A stretch of DNA of 13,575 nt from Pseudomonadota bacterium (GTDB lineage Bacteria > Pseudomonadota > Gammaproteobacteria > Burkholderiales > Burkholderiaceae_B), in the NCBI GenBank assembly GCA_023432075.1, contig JAEYVD010000087.1, positions 1 through 13,575 of the forward strand. The letters run 5' to 3'. The notes below the pieces were generated by a model. The model was not told the DNA's origin, did not search any database, and was given only the letters and a program-made list of their open reading frames with translations. Both the position numbers and the translations under genes were made by a program. Shown here piece by piece: positions 1-6,550 of this stretch. Positions within the stretch are counted from its first letter, which is position 1; each line of letters begins with the position of its first letter.

Positions 1-695
1 AAGAACTGCTCCTTCTGGCAGTCCTCGACGATCTTGCCGCCGTCCATGAAGATCACACGGTCGGCGACGCGGCGCGCGAATCCCATCTCGTGGGTCACCA
101 CCATCATGGTCATGCCTTCGCCCGCCAGGTCGGTCATCACGTCCAGCACCTCGTTGACCATCTCCGGGTCCAGCGCCGACGTGGGTTCGTCAAACAGCAT
201 CACGACCGGGTCCATCGACAGCGCGCGCGCAATCGCCACGCGCTGCTGCTGGCCGCCCGACAGTTCACCGGGATGCTTGTCCTTGTGCGCCGACAGGCCC
301 ACGCGCTCGAGCAGGGCAAGCGCACGCTGGCGCGCTTCGTCCTTGCCGCGCTTGAGCACCTTGATTTGCCCCAGGCACAGGTTTTCGGTCACCGACAGGT
401 GCGGGAACAGCTCGAAGTGCTGGAACACCATGCCGGCCACGGCGCGCAGCTTGGGCAGGTTGGTGCGCGGGTCGCCCACCGATACGCCATTGACCACGAT
501 CTCGCCCTTCTGGAAGGGCTCGAGCGCGTTCACGGTCTTGATGAGCGTCGACTTGCCCGATCCCGACGGGCCGCACACCACCACGACCTCGCCGCGGCGT
601 ACCGTCGTCGAGCATTCGTCCAGCACCTGGAAGTCACCGTACCACTTGCTGACCTGGCGGATCTCGATCATCGGAGGATTGGAAGAGAGTTGCAT
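1..695 (-). CDS. gltL: Glutamate/aspartate ABC importer, ATP-binding subunit GltL (3' end cut by window)
   Basis: This is the ATPase that powers the importer on the cytoplasmic face of the inner membrane. The visible 231 residues hold Walker [10 protein letters not shown] (42-50), the Q-loop Q92 in [11 protein letters not shown], the ABC signature LSGGQQQR (145-152), Walker B VVMLFDEP with the catalytic Glu170, the D-loop SALD and the H-loop His202 in VTHEMGF. As remembered, the sequence follows E. coli GltL almost motif for motif. About 15-20 C-terminal residues lie beyond the left edge. I chose the ATG ending at 695, which has a weak AGG about 8 bases upstream. The in-frame ATG at 671 matches the E. 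coli start but has no ribosome binding site. It follows gltK after 28 bases, so it is the last gene of gltIJKL visible here. The family is certain; the exact substrate is inferred from the gene set. Confidence 0.93.
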   Translation of the reverse strand, partial: MQLSSNPPMIEIRQVSKWYGDFQVLDECSTTVRRGEVVVVCGPSGSGKSTLIKTVNALEPFQKGEIVVNGVSVGDPRTNLPKLRAVAGMVFQHFELFPHLSVTENLCLGQIKVLKRGKDEARQRALALLERVGLSAHKDKHPGELSGGQQQRVAIARALSMDPVVMLFDEPTSALDPEMVNEVLDVMTDLAGEGMTMMVVTHEMGFARRVADRVIFMDGGKIVEDCQKEQF

Positions 696-704
696 CGTTG
701 AACC

Positions 705-713
705 TGTGGATAA
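705..713 (-). promoter_or_regulatory. Perfect DnaA box in the gltK-gltL gap
   Basis: The plus strand reads TGTGGATAA, the exact complement of the DnaA consensus TTATCCACA. It occupies a third of the 28-base spacer between gltK and gltL. It is a sequence match only; binding is not shown. Confidence 0.5.
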
Positions 714-723
714 CGTGGACGGC

Positions 724-1413
724 TCAGCGCAGCACGCGCGTGCGCTTTTCCAACTGCTTGACCAGACGCGATGCCGTGAAGCAAATCACGAAATACACCA
801 CCGCCACGAAGAGATAGAGTTCGACCAGCCGCCCGTCGCGCTGGCCGATCTTGGACGCCGCGCCCAGGAAGTCGGTCAGCGACAGCACGTAGACCAGCGA
901 GGTGTCCTGAAACAGGATGATGACGCGCGTGAGCAGCGCCGGCACCATATTGCGCAGCGCCTGCGGCAGCACGACATACCGCATTCCTTGCCAGTGGTTC
1001 AGGCCCAGCGCCATGCTGGCCGACACCTGGCCGCGCGCAATGGACTGGATGCCGGCGCGCATGATCTCGCAGAAGTACGCGGCCTCGAACAGCGTGAACG
1101 TGATCACCGCCGAATTGAACGCCCCCACGCGCAGCGGCGTGGGCGAACCCACGACCCATGCCGCGATGTACGGCATCAGGAAGTAGAACCAGAAGATCAC
1201 CAAGAGGAGCGGGATCGACCGCATCACGTTCACGTAGATGCCCGCCGGCACCGACAGGATCTTGTAGCGCGACAGCCGCATCATCGCCAGAAGGGTGCCC
1301 AGCGCCAGACCCATCACCGCCGCCAGCACGGTCAGGGTCAGCGTGAACGTCATGCCGGTCTGGAACAGGTACGGCAGCGCGCCCCAGATCACATCGAAAT
1401 CGAATTTGCCCAT
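724..1413 (-). CDS. gltK: Glutamate/aspartate ABC importer, permease GltK
   Basis: This is an inner-membrane permease that forms the translocation channel with GltJ. It has 229 residues (E. coli GltK has about 224). Hydrophobic segments lie near residues 20-45, 66-88, 98-118, 155-180 and 198-216. The EAA loop that docks the ATPase lies near 132-152 ([18 protein letters not shown]). The stretch [17 protein letters not shown] and the motif [12 protein letters not shown] closely match E. coli GltK. The start at 1413 (MGKFDFDV) fits the family; a 13-residue extension upstream would run into gltJ. Only one base separates this ATG from the gltJ stop (TAG C ATG), so translation is very probably coupled. 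The gene is intact. Confidence 0.94.
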   Translation of the reverse strand: MGKFDFDVIWGALPYLFQTGMTFTLTLTVLAAVMGLALGTLLAMMRLSRYKILSVPAGIYVNVMRSIPLLLVIFWFYFLMPYIAAWVVGSPTPLRVGAFNSAVITFTLFEAAYFCEIMRAGIQSIARGQVSASMALGLNHWQGMRYVVLPQALRNMVPALLTRVIILFQDTSLVYVLSLTDFLGAASKIGQRDGRLVELYLFVAVVYFVICFTASRLVKQLEKRTRVLR

Positions 1414-1414
1414 G

Positions 1415-2179
1415 CTAGCGCCCCAATCCCGCAGGCGACTTTGCCGACGCACCGATCAGGCCGGGCACCGCCACGCGGCGCTCGAGCGTGCGCATCCCCA
1501 GCACGACGATGCCGTTCAGAATCAGGTAGATCACCGTCGCGGCCGAAAACGCCTCAAAGATATGAAAGCTGAACTCTGCCATCGAGCGCGCCTGTCCGGT
1601 GAGCTCCAACAGGCCAATGGTCAGCGCCACCGACGAATACTTGATCGTGCCCATGAACTCCGAGGTCAGCGGCGGCAGCACGATGCGATAGGCCTCGGGC
1701 AGGATGATGTGGCGATAGACCTGCGCCTCGGTCAGCCCCAGGGCGGTCCCCGCCTGAAACTGGCCGCGCGGCAGCGACTGGATGCCGGCGCGCAATTGCT
1801 CGGCCACACGCGCCGATCCGTAAAAACCCAGGCACAGCACCGCGGGCACGAACTGCCCCCACGGCTGCGGCATCTGCTTCATCGCCAGGCCCCAGGCATG
1901 CGGCAGCAATTCGGGCAGCACGAAGTACCACAGGAACATCTGCACCAGCAGCGGGACGTTGCGAAACAGTTCCACGTAGGTAGCGCCGATGGCGTTCATC
2001 AGACGGGACTGCACCGTGCGCATCACGCCCAGCCAGGATCCCAGCAGCAGCGAGAACACCCACGCCGTCAATGCCAGCGCGAGCGTCCAGCCCACGCCGA
2101 TCAGGATCGTTTCCAAAAAGGTATGCACGCCGTCCGGCGACATCTCCAGGAATACGCTCCAACTCCAGTTGTAATTCAT
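1415..2179 (-). CDS. gltJ: Glutamate/aspartate ABC importer, permease GltJ
   Basis: This is the second inner-membrane permease, the partner of GltK. It has 254 residues against about 246 in E. coli GltJ. The N-terminal MNYNWSWSVFL, the segment YVELFRNVPLLVQMFLWYFVLPELLP (65-92) and the EAA loop ALGLTEAQVYRHIILPEAYR (146-165) are diagnostic. A GGGCGAGGGC stretch directly upstream of the ATG serves as the ribosome binding site. The gene lies 90 bases downstream of gltI, with a GC-rich hairpin in the gap, and 1 base upstream of gltK. The C-terminal tail after the last membrane segment (roughly the last 15 residues) is slightly longer than in E. coli. Confidence 0.94.
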   Translation of the reverse strand: MNYNWSWSVFLEMSPDGVHTFLETILIGVGWTLALALTAWVFSLLLGSWLGVMRTVQSRLMNAIGATYVELFRNVPLLVQMFLWYFVLPELLPHAWGLAMKQMPQPWGQFVPAVLCLGFYGSARVAEQLRAGIQSLPRGQFQAGTALGLTEAQVYRHIILPEAYRIVLPPLTSEFMGTIKYSSVALTIGLLELTGQARSMAEFSFHIFEAFSAATVIYLILNGIVVLGMRTLERRVAVPGLIGASAKSPAGLGR

Positions 2180-2230
2180 GCCCTCGCCCTTGATCGCGGC
2201 GCCGGTCGCTGCCGGCGTCCTTGCCCCTTC

Positions 2231-2265
2231 ATGCGCCGCGGGCGCGCGCTGCGCCCCGCGGCATG
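2231..2265 (-). repeat. GC-rich intergenic hairpin between gltI and gltJ
   Basis: GCCGCGGG (2235-2242) pairs perfectly with CCCGCGGC (2255-2262) around a 12-base loop. A further ATGC/GCAT pairing outside it is offset by a small bulge. There is no T-run, so it is not a standard terminator. In binding-protein operons such hairpins often shield the upstream mRNA and raise binding protein over permease; that role is inferred here. Confidence 0.5.
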
Positions 2266-2269
2266 CTGC

Positions 2270-3181
2270 TTACTCGTAGGCTTTGGGATCGCCGGAGTCG
2301 GTGGGGTTGGCCAACGCGCGCTTGAGCGCGTCGCTCATGGGGTACTTCAGGTTGATCTGCTTGGGCGGGATCGGCGAATTGAAGTACTTGTCGTACAGCG
2401 CGGCGACCTTGCCGGTCTTCATGAGATCGAGCACGGCGTCGTCGACGACCTTCTTGAACTTCGGATCGTCCTTGGGCTGCATGATGCCGTAGGGCGCCAT
2501 TTCCAGGCCCTTCTTGCCGATCACGAAGGCATCCGGGTTCTTGGACGACGCGACCGCGCCATAGGCGATGCCGTCGTCATTGGCCGAACCGGCCGCGCGG
2601 CCCGATTCCACCATCAGGATGGTTTCGGCGGTGTCCTTGGTGGGCGCCATCGAAATGCCCAGGTTGCCCTGCGCATTCAGTTGCGAGATCAGCTTGAACG
2701 TCTGGCCGCCGGCCTGCGCCGCGATGGTCTTGCCGCGGAACGAGGACAGGTCATTGGGGTCCACGCCGCCATCCTTGCGCGCCACCAGCACCACTTGCGC
2801 CACGAAGGTCGTGGGCGCGAACGACACCAGCTTGTGGCGCGCTTCGTTGTTGGTGGTGTTGCCGCACTCCAGATCGATCGTGCCGTTGGCCAGCAGCGGA
2901 ATACGCGTGGCCGAGGTCGTCGGGTTGTAGCGGACTTCCAGCTTTGGCAGCTTCAGTGCCTCTTGCACGTACTTGGCGACTTCCTGGCAGATCTCGACCG
3001 TGTAGCCAATGGGCTTCTGATTGCCGTCCAGATACGCGAACGGCACCGACGTTTCGGGGTGGCCGAGCGTGATAACGCCCGTTTCGCGGATCTTGTCCAG
3101 ACGGCTGGGACCTTCGGCATGAGCCGTCGCGGCGCTGCCCAGAAGGGTGGCGGCGACGGAGATCGCGGCAAGTGCTTTCAT
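2270..3181 (-). CDS. gltI: Glutamate/aspartate periplasmic binding protein GltI
   Basis: This is the periplasmic receptor that captures the amino acid and delivers it to GltJK. It has 303 residues. A Sec signal peptide covers residues 1-22: MK, a hydrophobic stretch AAISVAATLLGSAA, and a cut after AHA before EGP. The mature part is a type-II solute-binding fold (SBP_bac_3 family), with DLECGNTTNNEARH, the segment ESGRAAGSANDDGIA and the C-terminal SPIPPKQINLKYPMSD, all close to E. coli GltI. Where I recall E. coli having AFMMDD after ESGRAV, this protein has GSANDD, which could shift ligand preference. The start at 3181 is set by AAGGGA six bases upstream and by the signal peptide; the frame stays open to 3325 but that extension looks non-coding. 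It is the first gene of the importer operon and faces the LysR gene. Confidence 0.93.
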   Translation of the reverse strand: MKALAAISVAATLLGSAATAHAEGPSRLDKIRETGVITLGHPETSVPFAYLDGNQKPIGYTVEICQEVAKYVQEALKLPKLEVRYNPTTSATRIPLLANGTIDLECGNTTNNEARHKLVSFAPTTFVAQVVLVARKDGGVDPNDLSSFRGKTIAAQAGGQTFKLISQLNAQGNLGISMAPTKDTAETILMVESGRAAGSANDDGIAYGAVASSKNPDAFVIGKKGLEMAPYGIMQPKDDPKFKKVVDDAVLDLMKTGKVAALYDKYFNSPIPPKQINLKYPMSDALKRALANPTDSGDPKAYE

Positions 3182-3352
3182 CTGATTCCCTTGGCGCCGT
3201 ACGTGCGGCGCGTGTTTATGTTCACGATCGGCGGATCCAGGCTTGCTGGTGACCGCCGCGTCCCGCGATGAGCCCCGCGGCTGGCAAAAAGTATCAACTA
3301 GCAGTATGGTTTTATCCAGTTCCAATCAAGTATTCCTCTATACGGATTTGAC
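3182..3352. promoter_or_regulatory. Divergent control region between gltI and the LysR gene
   Basis: The 171 bases hold both 5' ends. The half nearest the LysR gene (about 3285-3350) is AT-rich against the GC-rich surroundings and is the likely promoter and operator zone. An inverted repeat GTAT-N6-ATAC lies at 3330-3343, ten bases before the LysR ATG, and resembles a LysR-family box. I found no -10/-35 pair good enough to assign to either gene. Confidence 0.45.
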
Positions 3353-4285
3353 ATGGCCATTCCCCGGATGGGCTTGCGACACATCGAGGCGTTCCGCGCC
3401 GTCATGATGACCGGTTCCATGACGGCAGCGGCCCGGCGAGTGCATACCTCGCAGCCGCACGTTAGCCGCTTAATTGCGCAATTGGAAGCCATCACCCAGT
3501 TTCCCTTGTTCGACCGCAACGGCAGCCGGCTCAGTCCGACCCAGGACGGCTCGCGCTTCTTTCAGGAGGTCGAAAAGACCTTCATCGGCCTGGCCGGCCT
3601 GGAATCGGCGGCGGCCAGCATCCGCTCGTTCAGCGCCAGCCGCCTGAGCGTGGCCGCCATGCCGCGCCTGGCGGGCGGCCTCTTGGCGCGCATCGTGGCC
3701 GCCTTCAAGACCGAGTACCCGGAGGTCATGGTGGCGATCCACTCCGGCAACGCCAGCACGGTTCACAACTGGATCAGTTCGGGCTTCTGCGACACCGGCC
3801 TGGCCATGCTGTCGGGCGAAACGCCCGGCATCCAGGTCGAACCCGTCCTCACGATGAGCTGCGTGGCCGTGCTGCCGCGCGGACACCGCCTGGCCAAACT
3901 GAAAAAGCTCAAGCCCGCCGACTTCGCGGGCGAGCCCTTCATCGCCTTTCCCAGCGGCACGCCGCTGCGCGAAAAGATCGACGCCGTCTTCAAGGCCGCC
4001 AAGGTCGAGCGCCACACGGTGGCCGAGGCCGGATTGGGTTCGTCGGTCTGCGCGCTGGTGGGCGCGGGACTGGGCGTGGCGCTGATCAACCCGCTGGCCG
4101 CACGCGAAGAATACGAAGCCAACGGCGTCGAGGTCCGCCCCTTCAGCCCGGCGGTGCCGGTCACGGTGGCGCTGCTCTATCCGCCGTATCACACGCGCAC
4201 ACGCCTGGTCACGGTGTTCTCGCGCTACGCGCACCAGCTCATGCAGGAAGAGATGGGGGATCTGAAGGCGCGGCCGCCGCGGTAG
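3353..4285 (+). CDS. LysR-type transcriptional regulator, OccR/NocR-like
   Basis: This cytoplasmic DNA-binding regulator has 310 residues, the normal LysR length. The N-terminal winged helix-turn-helix spans about 6-65, with the helix pair SMTAAARRVHTSQPHVSRLIAQLE. The opening LRHIEAFRAVMMTGSMTAAA is typical of the branch that contains OccR and NocR, regulators of opine and basic amino acid uptake. The ligand-binding domain covers about 95-300 and includes VAVLPRGHRLA and GAGLGVALINP. It is divergent from gltIJKL, the usual arrangement for a LysR controller, so it probably senses an amino acid and controls the importer and itself; this is inference. The ribosome binding site is weak; the ATG at 3368 is the alternative start. 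The stop is followed by a palindromic element and a convergent gene. Confidence 0.9.
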   Translation: MAIPRMGLRHIEAFRAVMMTGSMTAAARRVHTSQPHVSRLIAQLEAITQFPLFDRNGSRLSPTQDGSRFFQEVEKTFIGLAGLESAAASIRSFSASRLSVAAMPRLAGGLLARIVAAFKTEYPEVMVAIHSGNASTVHNWISSGFCDTGLAMLSGETPGIQVEPVLTMSCVAVLPRGHRLAKLKKLKPADFAGEPFIAFPSGTPLREKIDAVFKAAKVERHTVAEAGLGSSVCALVGAGLGVALINPLAAREEYEANGVEVRPFSPAVPVTVALLYPPYHTRTRLVTVFSRYAHQLMQEEMGDLKARPPR

Positions 4286-4309
4286 CCGTTCGCAGCAGTG
4301 ATGCGCGTG

Positions 4310-4381
4310 GAGACGGTGTCTGACACCCGCTGAGACACCGCCGCACGCCGGCGACCGTCTCTCCAGGGTGTCAGACACCGT
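4310..4381. repeat. Composite palindromic (REP-like) element, possible two-way terminator
   Basis: Two perfect inverted arms of 16 bases lie at 4313-4328 and 4366-4381. Each arm is itself nearly symmetrical (GGTGTC-T-GACACC). Between them are a partial third copy (GAGACACC, 4332-4339), a small stem CGCCG/CGGCG and ACCGTCTC (4354-4361), which also pairs with GAGACGGT (4310-4317). It fills the convergent gap between the LysR gene and the WG-repeat gene. No T-run follows on either strand, so termination is possible but unproven. I believe this 13-base palindrome is scattered through Bordetella/Achromobacter genomes, but that is from memory. Confidence 0.7.
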
Positions 4382-4393
4382 TGCAGCCACTGC

Positions 4394-6352
4394 CTAGGCC
4401 GGCGTCACGCGGCCATCACGGTGCAGCATCACCAGCTCCCCCGTATCGCCGCGCATGGCCCGCACCGGCTCGCCCTGGCTCCATTGCCCCGCAATCGCCG
4501 GCGGGCCGTTATAGACGCCCGCCGCCGTCTGCAGGGATTCCGGCGAGCCGACCCAGGCGTAGACCGGTTCATGCAGCCAGTCGCCCCCGGCGCGGGCCAC
4601 GCCCACGTAAAGCCCGTCCACGTTATGAGGGCACGGCGCCTCACCCGCCTGCAGCACCAGCCACCCATACCCGCCGACCCACGCCAACCCGAACGTCAGC
4701 ACGTGCCGGCAGGCCAGCACCTCGCGGCCCTCGGCCAGGTCGTAGACGCCCTCGGCCCACGTCTCGTCGCCATCGTCATCCAGCCCCACGTTCGCCAGGA
4801 TCCGCGCATACCGCCCTGCTTGACCTTCCGGCGCGGGCTCCGGGATGCCGGGCCGTTCCGACGGCAGCCAGCTCACCTCGCCGAGATCGCTGTAAACGAT
4901 CGGCACCCGCACGGCGCCTTCGCCATCGACCACGCCGCGTCGCGCATCCTGCGTCAGGACGCTGATCCGCATCAGACCGCTTTTCCACAGCTCGGCTGAG
5001 TCGGCCGCAGTATCCAGCGGCGCCAGCGCAGCAAAGCTCGCGTCCAGCACCGGCCGCCCCGACGCGTCGATCAGCCCCTGCATCCCATCACGCTCGGTGA
5101 TGAACGCATGCAGGTCCTCGTCCCAATAGACGTCGTCCCACTCGGGCGCCGCCACCCAATCGCCACGCCGGTCGACGAGACCCCAGGCCTGCGCCTCGAA
5201 CGCGGGCGCCAGGCCTCCGGGGCAGAACGACCCCGCGTCCTCGAAGCGCGGCGTGATCGCCCAGCCACCCGGCTTGTCCACAAAGCCCAGCCGATCTCCC
5301 ACGCGCGCCACCACCAGGCCTTGCGCGCAGTTCCAGGCCTCGTCCAGCGAGGGCGGCAGAATTTCACGGCCATCCGCGGCGATCAGACCGACCTTGTCGC
5401 CAATCTGGATGCTCGCCACGTCTTCTTCAAAATCCCACACCGCGTCAAAGCGCGGCGGCACCAGCACGTGTGCAACGTTGTCCGTCACGCGCAGCAGCCC
5501 GGTACGTCCTTCACTGCTTATCCACAGCACGCCTTCATCGGAAGCACCACTGGCCCAGATCGCATCCCACTGCGGCGCCATCACCGGCAGCCAGCAATCG
5601 TCGTCGTTGTCGTTGTCGTCGTCGGACTCGGCTTCCGGATCGACCGCCCGCAGCCCCCACATCTTGTCCACACGGTAGCGGTACAGCGCGCCGCCAAGCC
5701 AGGCGTCCTCATCGTCGCCCCCCTCGGCCACGTAGTCCTCGAAACTGACCGCGCGAGCCGGATCCTGTTCGTGGAAATAGGAATGCGACAGCCCGCCAAA
5801 GCCAAAGCGCCACGCCCAGCCGGAGGCGTCGCCGGCGTCCTGCACGTCAAGCAGTTGGCAGACGGCGGCCACGTCGCCCAACTGCATGCCTTGCTGCAAT
5901 GCCTGCCAGCGCTCGTCGCACAGGGTGCGCGTCTGGTGCACGTAGGCCTGCGCGCCGCCCGTGTGCAGCCACGACAGTTCATTCAGATTTGCGCTTATCC
6001 ACAACTCGCTTTCGCCGTCGTGTTCATCGATCAGCTCGTCCAGGTACTGCACGACGGCCTCGAACTGCAGCACGGGCAGCGCACCCTCGCGATCCGCATG
6101 CGACCGCATGAACGCCGCCAATTCACCCAGACGCGCGTGGGCGGCATGCGCATCGGCGGCAATGCCCGCACCATTGCCATCACCATCGACATCACCAAGG
6201 AGGTCCTGGTCATCGGGTGCCGCATCGGGCTCGCCTTTCGCCAGCAGCACTTGCCACAACGTCGGCAGGTTGCCGTTCGCGCTGGCGATCTCCATCGGCG
6301 GCGCGCCTTCATCCTCATCCGAGCACAGAGTCAGCCAGGCCCGATTTCCCAT
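4394..6352 (-). CDS. WG-repeat protein of unknown function
   Basis: The 652-residue protein has no signal peptide or membrane segment, so it is probably cytoplasmic. It opens with MGNRAWLTL, a start I recall in uncharacterised bacterial proteins. An N-terminal part (about 1-220) has no fold I recognise. A run of WG-type modules follows, spaced about 35 residues in the clearest part: near 230 (MWGLRAVD), 282 (TGLLRV), 317 (VGLIAADG), 352 (LGFVDKPG), 388 (WGLVDRRG) and 423 (QGLIDASG). Each module opens with a short strand and ends in a PxFD/PxWD-like turn. An Asp/Asn tract sits at 244-252. The whole chain is strongly acidic. The C-terminal 200 residues keep tryptophan-rich stretches but diverge. 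The start at 6352 has AAAGGAAG upstream; the frame is open to 6463 but that part looks non-coding. WG-repeat proteins have no settled function. The gene stands alone, convergent with the LysR gene, and contains several DnaA-box sequences. Confidence 0.85.
   Translation of the reverse strand: MGNRAWLTLCSDEDEGAPPMEIASANGNLPTLWQVLLAKGEPDAAPDDQDLLGDVDGDGNGAGIAADAHAAHARLGELAAFMRSHADREGALPVLQFEAVVQYLDELIDEHDGESELWISANLNELSWLHTGGAQAYVHQTRTLCDERWQALQQGMQLGDVAAVCQLLDVQDAGDASGWAWRFGFGGLSHSYFHEQDPARAVSFEDYVAEGGDDEDAWLGGALYRYRVDKMWGLRAVDPEAESDDDNDNDDDCWLPVMAPQWDAIWASGASDEGVLWISSEGRTGLLRVTDNVAHVLVPPRFDAVWDFEEDVASIQIGDKVGLIAADGREILPPSLDEAWNCAQGLVVARVGDRLGFVDKPGGWAITPRFEDAGSFCPGGLAPAFEAQAWGLVDRRGDWVAAPEWDDVYWDEDLHAFITERDGMQGLIDASGRPVLDASFAALAPLDTAADSAELWKSGLMRISVLTQDARRGVVDGEGAVRVPIVYSDLGEVSWLPSERPGIPEPAPEGQAGRYARILANVGLDDDGDETWAEGVYDLAEGREVLACRHVLTFGLAWVGGYGWLVLQAGEAPCPHNVDGLYVGVARAGGDWLHEPVYAWVGSPESLQTAAGVYNGPPAIAGQWSQGEPVRAMRGDTGELVMLHRDGRVTPA
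4981..4989 (+). promoter_or_regulatory. DnaA-box match (TTTTCCACA) inside the WG-repeat gene
   Basis: TTTTCCACA fits the relaxed consensus TTWTNCACA. It encodes Leu-Trp-Lys around residue 456 of the WG protein and has the same orientation as the two perfect boxes in this gene. Confidence 0.35.
5518..5526 (+). promoter_or_regulatory. Perfect DnaA box inside the WG-repeat gene
   Basis: TTATCCACA matches the strict consensus. On the coding strand it spells part of Leu-Trp-Ile-Ser (residues 276-279) and needs the Ile codon ATA, which is rare in GC-rich genomes. Confidence 0.5.
5597..5624 (-). repeat. In-frame trinucleotide run encoding an Asp/Asn tract
   Basis: Nine consecutive triplets (GAC/AAC, ending in GAT) on the coding strand encode residues 244-252 of the WG-repeat protein, between two repeat modules. 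Slippage here would keep the frame and change only the linker length. Confidence 0.7.
5995..6003 (+). promoter_or_regulatory. Perfect DnaA box inside the WG-repeat gene (second)
   Basis: TTATCCACA again, same orientation as at 5518 and 477 bases away. It encodes Trp118-Ile119 within the same Leu-Trp-Ile-Ser wording, again with an ATA isoleucine codon. Confidence 0.5.
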
Positions 6353-6424
6353 CTTCACTTCCTTTGATTGCGAACGCGCCCGGAGCGCTTGATTGTTGAA
6401 CCCCGAAAGCCGGCTCCAGAACGC

Positions 6425-6455
6425 CGAAGGCCAGCCCGGTCGGGGCTGGCCTTCG
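6425..6455. terminator. Strong hairpin upstream of the WG-repeat gene, possible terminator of the coiled-coil gene
   Basis: A perfect 13-bp stem (6425-6437 with 6443-6455) has a five-base loop. It lies about 95 bases after the stop of the gene at 6551-7102 and 70 bases before the WG-repeat start. No T-run follows on the minus strand, so it may stop transcription only weakly or protect the RNA end. The rest of the 198-base gap (6353-6550) shows only the AAAGGAAG ribosome binding site of the WG gene. Confidence 0.5.
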
Positions 6456-6550
6456 ATGTGCAATCACCTTCGATCTGCACGGCCTTTCGTCAGGTCTTCC
6501 TGACCGAAGTGTATTCGCGAATCACTGCGGGCAGATCCGCCGGTGTCCTA

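Noticed and set aside
1295..3271. A 658-codon plus-strand frame across the glt genes
   Set aside because: Antisense to three clearly recognised genes; composition (His/Arg/Gln rich) is typical of shadow frames.
3182..3325. 48-residue N-terminal extension of GltI
   Set aside because: The signal peptide and AAGGGA ribosome binding site fix the start at 3181; the extension lies in the promoter region.
4702..5470. Two other CACGTG hexamers as further parS sites
   Set aside because: The flanking bases do not match GTTN...AAAC; only the core hexamer is shared.
5274..5672. The two TTGTCCACA sites as true DnaA boxes
   Set aside because: They deviate at a key position and both arise from Val-Asp-Lys written with the common codons GTG GAC AAG, so codon use alone explains them.
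5108..6367. A 419-codon plus-strand frame across the WG-repeat gene
   Set aside because: Antisense to a gene with regular repeat modules; no recognisable protein.
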